A stretch of 64,000 nucleotides of DNA. It comes from Dryococelus australis (lineage: Eukaryota; Arthropoda; Insecta; Phasmatodea; Phasmatidae). The translations under genes and the position numbers were made by a program. Shown piece by piece: positions 56,894 to 64,000 of this stretch (its first letter is position 1; each line of letters begins with the position of its first letter). The DNA is taken from assembly GCA_029891345.1 (NCBI GenBank), contig CM056995.1:211867047-211931046 (forward strand), read 5' to 3'. The notes beneath the pieces are model-generated. The model was not told the origin of the DNA. It did not search any database and saw nothing but the letters and a program-made list of their open reading frames with translations.

Positions 56894-57060
56894 CTATAGG
56901 CTGTTCGCGCCAAAGTGAGCTCTTTACACTTTTCGTAACGATGCTATAATACACATATGGCACATGCAAGTACTTTTATTTAACTTCAGTTCGTGCGTAA
57001 TTGAAAATAAAAATTGACTTATTACATAATACCTGATATTTATTGAGATGTGGGTGCATA
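56894..57060 (+). mobile_element. MITE fragment, TAGGCTGTTCAC family (5' end)
   Basis: TATAGGCTGTTCGCGCCAAA, then GTGAGCTCTTTACACTTTTC, matches one TIR. No partner end was found downstream. Confidence 0.55.
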
Positions 57061-58640
57061 CATCCATATATTAAATGCATCAGGCATCAAGACATCAAGA
57101 AGTACTCCGAAATACTCTAGTAGCTCGCTGCATGTGTTCTATTTATGTTATCACTTTTTTAAAGGTGAATATTTTTAGTGTTTTTAAATTACCGTATATC
57201 TTTCAAGAGACTATAATTAGTCCCGCAGATAATATTGTAGTAATTTTGTCTTATAACACTTTAATAATCAATAACTATTTCCTGTAATCCAAATTTGTTT
57301 AAGACATGTGGGGTAATCATCACGGTGCATGTAAATAGCCTTTTACTTTATGAACAGAACAAAATTGTTTAACTTTTCCGCATTATCATCACATGGAACA
57401 GGGAAACTGTGCGGATTATTTTGAGGAGAAGCTGAACTTTACACACTTATAGACTTAATCCACCGTTGCATTGGATTACAGTTAACAAGGCTCACTCAGG
57501 TATGTGTGACGCAAATACGAACCTTGCAAGAAAAGACTTTTGGGATCACGTGCTGTGTGTTTTGGAGTAATATTGGCCACTTACTGGAGAAGCACGCAGT
57601 GAATATACAGTAGTTGATCGAGTATTCATTGGATTGTGAAGTCTAGACTTCAGACCGTTGATTCCGACACATTTCATGGTTTCTAATAATCTTACATATG
57701 AAAACATTATTTTCCATAATGTATAATTGAATGTTTTTAGTGATTATAGCTTTATGTTTTCAAAGATATCGTGTGTTGGCAAAGGGATTTATAACGTAAT
57801 ACCGTATTTAAAACTTAAAATTATGCATGATTTGGAAGTAGTTTTTTCCAGTTTTTCAGTGAGGTCAGTTCAAATTTATCATTTGCTATTTGTTTCTCGG
57901 CTCTGATACAGACTATTTCATAATTCCGACGGTTTTCACCACTAATGTACTTTAACCGCAATACATACAATACTTTGGAATATATTCGGACTAAATTGAG
58001 CTGAAATAAATATTATTCGTGTTTTGTATGCTTTTTCCTCAAAAGCCACGTTCCTTGCAGCACGCCCACTCCGCGGCACGCGCCTGTGACTTGAGAGGGA
58101 GTAGCCTGCCGAACATACCCGAAGTGGGACTTAAAATATTTTCAGCTACACGAGATCGCTCATTTTTTGTGACGAGATGTGTACATCTGTTTGGAGGGTA
58201 ATGTGTCTTCACGTAACTCGGAATTCATTAATGATCACTGCTAAAGTGTCATGAGTATCACATTTATTACCTACCTTGTTTTGATACAAAGAACCAGCAA
58301 TACTTTCATTGCACTTTGAAGGTAAAAGCATTTTTCCCACGCTTAGTGATAAACAAAGGGAAACCGATACCTGGCGTCAATACATTCCAGCTAGACGCCA
58401 CGAACAAAGAGAAAGTAAGCGGCACTGCAGGAATTCTGCCCAGCATCACACACACGTCCAACAAAACCTACAGAATTATTCATGTCAAAATTCTCTTTCT
58501 TTTCACAATACAAATGGTATTATTTATGAATTCACACATACTAAAAGAGTTTTACAAAGTTTTGGCGCCCAATGTCTGGCCTAGCTATTATGCAAGTAAC
58601 ACTAATAAAATATAAAGCATACAAAGAGAAGTCATTAATA
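57061..58640. other. Unassigned stretch
   Basis: Overlapping frames of 91 and 99 codons at 58309-58615 and one of 60 codons over a G+C-richer patch (58045-58120). None recognised. Confidence 0.45.
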
Positions 58641-58652
58641 TCTTCTTAAAGA

Positions 58653-59540
58653 TTGGCGCACAACGTGTCGGCCTACAAATATGACAGCGTGATGAACAAT
58701 TTTCCCACACGTGAGCCTTATTTTCTTAGAAGCTCCGTGCAATTGTTACGTGAAACCGACGTGAACGAAATGGCTGACGACAATTCAACCACACTTAGCG
58801 TGTCGGGGACTCCTACACTTAGCGACTATACTAGCTTTGCATGAGAGGAAAAAGTTACGGCAAATTAAAGTTTTGTACAGAGTATGATCACGGAAAACAT
58901 TATTGAGAATGTTCCTGCTGAATAAGTAAATGAAACGATACCCCGTTAATGTCTGAAATGGCCGTACAAACCATGAATAGTCATAGGGCGGGCTTTAATA
59001 ATAAATTTGAGGAACAAAATAGTAGATTGGATGCCATTGACGATAGATTGGGAACGCAGGATAGTAAATTGGATGCTCACAAAACTAATTTTGACATCAA
59101 ATTAAATACGCTGGAACCGTTTGAGGCCGTCAATAATAAGATGACAGAATAATGGCGGAGGTATCGCATAATGTAATCGCTTAGCAGGCGTAGGTAGATA
59201 GTACTCAAAACTCAGTTAATGAATTAGAGACTGCCGTAATCGAAATGGCATCAGTCAGGCTACGCACGCAAGCGAAGTAGAAGCATTGCAAGATCATTTT
59301 GAATGCCTAGAAATAAGGGTTGACGAACGTTAAGGGTTGACGCACACATTATGTAGGAGCAAATTGTTTCAGTACGTTCAAGTGTTTCCAAGGTTCACTA
59401 TTCAGTAGAGCTAGTAGCGCACTACGTATTTGGAACACACGCATAGTTCTTTAGAAGGGCAAATGTCCGGACTGGAAAACCGGATTACACAAGTTGAAAG
59501 GAGGGTTTCTACAAAGCATGAACCTTATCTCATCTTCTAG
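58653..59540 (+). pseudogene. Broken coiled-coil open frames, possible retroelement gag-like remnant
   Basis: A 63-codon frame (58653-58844) ends with MADDNSTTLSVSGTPTLSD. After stops, a 67-codon frame (58949-59152) carries a heptad-like pattern: NNKFEEQNSRLDAIDDRLGT, then QDSKLDAHKTNFDIKLNTLE. Similar LE/RLD-rich text continues in other frames to about 59540 (MSGLENRITQVERRV). Long coiled coils of this kind occur near the N-terminus of some insect LTR-element Gag proteins, but I see no zinc knuckle or protease. Assignment is tentative. Confidence 0.3.
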
Positions 59541-59699
59541 GTAATGTAGATAACCAAATGGTTAATTTTGAGCGACATGTTGATGGCAGGCCCCATCACA
59601 TAGTGCAGGTGAAGCCTGAAAGCCCTGCCTTCACACTTAGTTATTTGCAATATTGTTTGCCGAGCAAGGAAGTAACTTCAGGAACTTCACACAAGACAC

Positions 59700-59872
59700 A
59701 CATTGTATTGTATTGGGCTTTTTAACGTCTGGCGGTTTTATGCTTGAAAGTTTACAGATTAACTTATAACCTAACTTAAATTAACACCCATGCCTTACCC
59801 GGGATTCGAACCCAGAGCCTCTCGCACCCCAGATCGCTGGCGCACCAACCAACTGCGCCACGGGACACAGAA
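59700..59872 (-). mobile_element. SINE2, tRNA-derived SINE
   Basis: The minus strand reads GTCCCGTGGCGCAGTTGGTT, the A-box and D-arm. Then come CTGGGTTCGAATCCCGGGTA, the B-box and T-arm, and GAGTAAGGCATGGGTG-like junction text (actual GTAAGGCATGGGTG). A body follows, ending in CCAATACAATACAAT. The 3' side cannot pair with the GTCCCGT acceptor strand, so this is a SINE head and not a tRNA gene. Its B-box/GTAAGGCAYG junction is shared with 18.3 and 25.9 kb. Confidence 0.8.
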
Positions 59873-59879
59873 AAACCGT

Positions 59880-60239
59880 TCGCTTCAATCGTACAAAACC
59901 TGTCACTTCCACACGTAAGAGAAATAAGAGAGCAGGCAAACACTAACAGAAACGACTGTCTGCAGAAGTGCTAAGATGCAGTGCACAAATTAAATTGCTG
60001 CATGATGCGTTGTTTAGTAACGAAGGACCCGTTGTTCACGGGGTGAGAACGCACGCGAACCACGAGAAGTCTGTGCAACAAGGGCACAAAGGACTTCCTG
60101 GAAGGAAGATTTCGCCACACGCAAGTAAGTGGCATGGGCGTTTGCGGGAAAACCCATAATTACAAGAGGCACGTTCCAGTGGAACAAGAAGGTAGAAATT
60201 CGTTCTCACATTGGCCACCGCCAATTAGTAAGGAGGGAT
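59880..60239. other. Unassigned sequence, possibly continuing the 58.6-kb remnant
   Basis: Opposed 62-63 codon frames. The plus-strand translation is Arg/His-rich (GKTHNYKRHVPVEQEG in one frame) and could belong to a gag-like gene split by SINE2, but no diagnostic motif is present. Confidence 0.25.
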
Positions 60240-60600
60240 GTTTCAACACTCAACCTCTAAAGGGGTGAAATGGGGGGTTTAAGTTCGTATGAAAAAAATG
60301 CCGAGCCTTAGCCATTGGTCCTAGAAACATTAAATTTGGAGGACATAATCATTATATAATGTAGGGAGCCACTACGGAGGCATTTTTCAATACTGAACCC
60401 TTAAAAGAGTGAGGTAGGGGTTTCAAGTTTGTACGGAGAAGAAACACCCAGCATCAAACATTGATCCTGGAAACATGAAATTTCGAGGAAACGATCATTA
60501 TGTAATGTAGGCAGCCACAAAGGAGGGAGTTTTTGAAATCTAACCCCCAAAGGGATGAAATGAGGTTTGAAAGTTTCCACGGAGAAAATGTATAAAATGG
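60240..60600. repeat. Degenerate tandem array, three units of about 150 bp
   Basis: CAACCTCTAAAGGGGTGAAA, GAACCCTTAAAAGAGTGAGG and TAACCCCCAAAGGGATGAAA begin successive units. Each is followed by GGTTTCAAGTTTGTACGGAG, CCTGGAAACATGAAATTT and ATCATTATGTAATGTAGG blocks. The anchor is the reverse complement of that in the 45.7-46.4 kb array. Confidence 0.8.
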
Positions 60601-60754
60601 CCCTATTGACTTTATACTTCGTGAAAGCACTATTAAAAATTAAAAAGAAAATTCAGCAGTTTCTTAGAAATAAACAAATAGTATAACGTCGTTGAAGTAT
60701 TATAAGTAATAAAGCTTTGAATATAACTCTGCAGGACATAAAGCGTAAAAAAAT

Positions 60755-61961
60755 AATAATAGGAGGTGTAACAGTGTCGCTTACGAGAGATTTTGGTCAA
60801 AAAGTTAACCAGTGGTGCGGAGAGTAACGCATGCCGATGGAATCAAGGCGTGCTTCAAGAAATCACCTTTGTGGCCATCGGGGAATGTACTAAAAATTAC
60901 CAAAAATATGAAAATACATCTGAGAGGCGAAGTGTATTCCGTTCAATGTTCAGAACTGCTCAAACCAGGAAGCGGTGATTATCCAGAAACAGACAGCATG
61001 ATAGCTATCCCGGACAAGTTATGCACTATAGTGACTACAGTTCAGGAGCTGATATCAAAAATTTATTCAGACGTTGCCCACATACAGGACAAGCCTATGG
61101 AATTGTTGTGTGAAATAGCCATTCTGGCCCCCCAAAAAAAGCGACAAAGCAGCGGTCATCAATGACATTTTACTGAAATCATACGAAGAGGAAGAAATGG
61201 TTTACAATTCAATAGACACGGTGGCAAATAAAGAACGAAGCAGTTTATTACTCAGTAGAAATGTCTAACACTACAAATACACCGGATGTTCCATACCATA
61301 GGTGTATTGGCACTCTTGTTATGTTGCTCAGAAAATTTGAAGCCACCGAAACACTGAAATGGGTCTAGGCTACAAATTAAAACTCCACATCGTAGTTATT
61401 TTAACTGGATCTGCTCAAGGAGAGACAGTGTTTGTGCCGCGTATTCCATTGATTCCCAATGAGCTCCTTTTGAATTCAAGAGATTGCAGTTTCCCCTCAA
61501 AGTGTGCTCTGCGATGACGACACATAAGTCACAGGGGCAAATTCTCAAATTCTCAGGAGTTGAACTTCAGTCAAGAAAGTTTCTCCCGGAGCCGCGGTGG
61601 CTCAGCGACTAGACTGCTCGCCTCCCACCGGATTCAACCCCCGGCCGGGTTACTCCCGGATTTTCGCAAGTGGGAATCGTACCGGACGATGCCGCTGGTC
61701 GGTGGGTTTTCTCGGAGATCTCCCATTTTCCCCGGTTTTTCATTTCGGCGCTGCTCCTTTCTCACCTCATTTCACCCTCATCGACTCCCAAGACCTCGTT
61801 GTTAGGAGCCTCCCAAATCTCTCAACTCTACTCCATTCAACTGTTTCTCCCACGGTCAGTTATACTTGGCGTGCTCACATGTAAGCTCAACCCACAGCCT
61901 GGTTATTTTGGTGCAACCCTCTGAAATGGCAAGGAACATTGTTTACAAAGAAATTTTGTAA
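60755..61961 (+). pseudogene. Helitron helicase (Pif1-like) C-terminal half, split by a SINE
   Basis: Blocks follow the RepHel helicase of animal Helitrons. IIGGVTVSL..DF.Q is at 60756, where the Walker B GDFRQ is decayed. Then come ADGIKACFKKSPLWPSGNV and NMKIHLRGEV, IPDKLCTIVTTVQELISKIY, and AILAPQKK, followed after a frame change by NDILLKS(Y)EEEEMVYNSIDT. Next are GETVFVPRIPLIP and FKRLQFPLKVCSAMTTHKSQ, where motif VI-like T.NKSQGQ appears as THKSQGQ. FSHGQLYLACSHVSS and NIVYKEIL then end in TAA at 61959-61961. A 255-bp SINE sits inside the FSHGQ codons. Other frame changes and stops (near 61135 and 61370) make it non-functional. The Rep/HUH half was not recognised upstream. Confidence 0.85.
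61579..61851 (+). mobile_element. SINE1 (copy 7) inserted in the Helitron helicase, body 61588-61842
   Basis: Perfect 9-bp direct repeats GTTTCTCCC (61579-61587 and 61843-61851) flank a 255-bp SINE1. Removing the SINE and one repeat copy brings the ESFS and HGQLY codons together, so the empty site is read directly from the host gene. This fixes the family's true ends: GGAGCCGCGGTGGCTCAG at the 5' end and CTCCATTCAACT at the 3' end, with no poly-A tail. Confidence 0.95.
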
Positions 61962-62545
61962 AAAGCCTAAATTACATGCTGACACGGTCGATTACAAATA
62001 ACTTCAAACTTAACGGCTACAATTCTATTATTTTTGTGCTTTAATTTCATTCCACTTTATATTTGAAATATGGATTCTATTTCAAAAACATGCGTCATAC
62101 GTATTAAAAAAAATATTGTAACGAAAACACGAGTTCCAAGCGGACAAAGTCGCAGACAAAAACTAATTAGCATATAATTGGTACACACAACCATCTTACG
62201 ATTGTTGATCTACGTTTAATGTTATCCCGGTAGATGCTAATCACTAACTAGTTTCGAATCGAGCAAATACTTTGTTGCCTTAAACAATCTGCAACAACAA
62301 ATTCAAGTAGTTACAGATGGTTGGCCGCACCATTTGGAAATCTTTATTCGAAAATACAGCGCAAGCGTATACAAAGAATATGCGAATGTGGAAACCAGTA
62401 GTGCTTTTCAATATGGCTTGTAAAAAGTTATGTTGGTATGAACAGTCCCATTAAAATCATTTCACATGAAATAAAAAAGAACACACAAAAAATTGAACAT
62501 GTGTGTAAGGGATTAATACCATCAAAAATTTATATAACATTGTGT
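61962..62545. other. Unassigned AT-rich stretch after the Helitron remnant
   Basis: A Helitron 3' end (hairpin plus CTRR) was looked for and not identified with confidence. Confidence 0.4.
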
Positions 62546-62551
62546 TGATTG

Positions 62552-62745
62552 TGCTTAATGTGGTGCTGGTTGTGTCAGTGGATAAAGCGGAATTCTTCCA
62601 AGCCAACGTCCCGTGTTCAAATCAAAGTTGAGGTATCATATTTTTTTTTTTTTTTTTTAAGTTTTACTAATCTGTGTATTATGACTCAACATACCGCCAG
62701 AATAACGAAAATTCTTATTGATTTTCATAATGATTTATGAAAACC
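62552..62745 (+). mobile_element. SINE3-like sequence (copy 1) with poly-T tract
   Basis: A-box-like TGTGTCAGTGGATAAAGCGG and B-box-like GTGTTCAAATCAAAG are followed by about 20 T (62640-62659), then TGTGTATTATGACTCAACAT and ACGAAAATTCTTATTG. A second copy without the T-tract is at 63.15 kb. Confidence 0.55.
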
Positions 62746-63157
62746 TGTTCTCTAACGTCATGACTTTCACTTTTAGACATTGCGAGGTGCTGTACCTTAG
62801 TGAAATAACGTGATCACACTTGCGAGAGCTGTACAAATTATATCATAATAACCCTTCTTAGAATTATAAAAAATATGTCGTAAACAAACAAACCTAAATT
62901 CACAAGAGACTTTTGATAAATAAACAATAGCCACGGTTAACATGTAAACAATCACATCTCGCAGAAAATAAACAAGTGTCTCAGAATCGAATTTTTTTCC
63001 AAGGCATTAAGCGAGGCGAAAAGAGAAAATGCTTAGAATCAGGCACTATTTTCGTAAAAAATTTAAAGCACAGGCAAATTGGAAAATTATATAAAATCAA
63101 ACATTTACACTAGTAAAACAATACATCTCATTTCTGTTGCACAACTCACGTGTGTAA

Positions 63158-63320
63158 TTGATAGGTCAGTGGTTAGAATCTCAGATGTTAAGCCCATCGT
63201 TTCGGGTTCCAATCTCACTTGAGTCAATGTTACTAAATAGTGTATTATGACTTAATGAAGTCTAGGATAACTAAAATGGTGAATATTTTTATAGCAAAAT
63301 CATAAGAAAACTACGTTAAT
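63158..63320 (+). mobile_element. SINE3-like sequence (copy 2)
   Basis: AGGTCAGTGGTTAGAATCTC, TCGGGTTCCAATCTC, AGTGTATTATGACTTAATGA and CTAAAATGGTGAATATTTTT parallel the 62.55-kb copy block by block, in the same orientation about 600 bp away. Confidence 0.55.
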
Positions 63321-63419
63321 CTTCGGTCAAATCAAACAACGTGCTTAAGCAAAAGTATGAAATTTCACTTTAAATACGCATTCGTGTTGCACTCTAGTAT
63401 GTGTTCTCTGGGTAGTGCA

Positions 63420-63443
63420 AAAAAAAAAAAAAAAAAAAAAAAA
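63420..63443. repeat. Poly(A) tract
   Basis: A homopolymer run. No recognisable retroelement body precedes it. Confidence 0.9.
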
Positions 63444-63976
63444 CGCGAAACATTTTATTTTGTTTAGTAAAAAGTATATTTGTTTCGCCATATACAAACT
63501 TACGATTTGTTCGTCACAAACAAATATTGCTTCGACCTAATATTTAATTTTCGCTGTGCGTGAAGTGCAATTGGGGAATTGTTAAATACAGAAATACTTT
63601 ACTTGTACACGATATATGACTTAGGGGGAATATCTAGTAAATATGTTTAATGCTTCAAGTTCACGCCTCATTATAAGCCAGATCAGAGAACTCCCCCCCC
63701 CCCCCTCAACAACTTTCAATACTGCGAGAAACAGAATATCTCATGAAATTGATGTAACAATATAGTTCGTTCACGCTTACTTCACACTTTTCTACAACCC
63801 TGCTAAAGTTATACTTCAAGGATATTCCTCTACCTCGTGCAAACTAAGCTTGATTAAATCTAGAAAATGACAACAAAGGACAACTGACCGCGTTCCTGCA
63901 CACTTAGTTGTAGCTATTTTGCGCGAGAACTATTTCTTACTAAGCGCAACCAACACACATATTTTCTCACTGTTTT
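63444..63976. other. Unassigned sequence
   Basis: A C-run of about 14 at 63691-63705. No gene or repeat recognised. Confidence 0.45.
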
Positions 63977-63978
63977 AT

Positions 63979-64000
63979 TATAGGCTGTTCACGATAAAAT
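63979..64000 (+). mobile_element. Start of another TAGGCTGTTCAC-family MITE, cut by the window edge
   Basis: TATAGGCTGTTCACGATAAA runs into the end of the window and matches the family TIR, including the TA before TAGGC. Confidence 0.7.

Noticed and set aside
59795-59872. tRNA gene on the minus strand
   Set aside because: A- and B-boxes are good, but the acceptor stem cannot pair (GTCCCGT has no partner after the T-arm) and a SINE body follows.
61560-61924. Plus-strand frames of 81-95 codons
   Set aside because: They are translations of the inserted SINE1 and its edges.

Overview
The window looks like non-coding, repeat-packed DNA from a large animal genome, most likely an insect with an expanded genome. 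A polyneopteran such as a stick insect or relative is my guess from the style of its SINEs and satellites; that is inference, not a match I could test. I find no intact host protein-coding gene. Almost every open frame is under 130 codons. The coding traces I recognise are decayed transposon or virus-like genes: a Ty3/gypsy integrase (0.7-1.6 kb), a Tc1-like transposase C-terminus (7.7 kb), a protein-primed family B DNA polymerase (12.0-15.7 kb, minus), a Tc1-like transposase (43.7-44.6 kb) and a Helitron helicase (60.8-62.0 kb).

Layout. 0-8.8 kb: Ty3/gypsy remnant with a likely 3' LTR, an LTR-like segment, a TA-flanked inverted-repeat element carrying a nested hAT-type MITE with a perfect 8-bp target duplication, a 422-bp MITE and a SINE. 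8.9-20.8 kb: the most notable object, about 11.9 kb bounded by 1.3-1.4 kb inverted repeats that begin 5'-AGTAGTAGGGGG and enclose the polymerase remnant, as in a Polinton/Maverick or adintovirus-like element. 22.5-28.2 kb: minisatellites, a TGACCTTG-rich satellite and a long degenerate array. 27.6-36.4 kb: MITEs and SINEs. 37.2-38.2 kb: about 26 units of 38 bp built on a tRNA A-box. 40.6-43.1 kb: about 21 copies of a 119-bp satellite. 45.7-50.1 kb: degenerate arrays and three perfect copies of a 150-bp unit. 54.2-55.9 kb: an inverted partner of the 24-kb TGACCTTG satellite. 58.6-64 kb: a coiled-coil open frame, SINEs and a Helitron helicase split by a SINE.

The families tie the region together. 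One SINE family (about 250 bp, tRNA-derived head, no poly-A tail) has seven copies, three with readable target duplications. One MITE family (TIR TAGGCTGTTCACGGTAAA..., TA target) occurs in two length classes (about 238 and 423 bp) plus fragments. Tandem amplification of pol III promoter pieces is seen twice: a B-box unit at 18.3 kb and an A-box unit at 37.2 kb. All alignments were done by eye, so percent identities and copy numbers outside the window are unknown.
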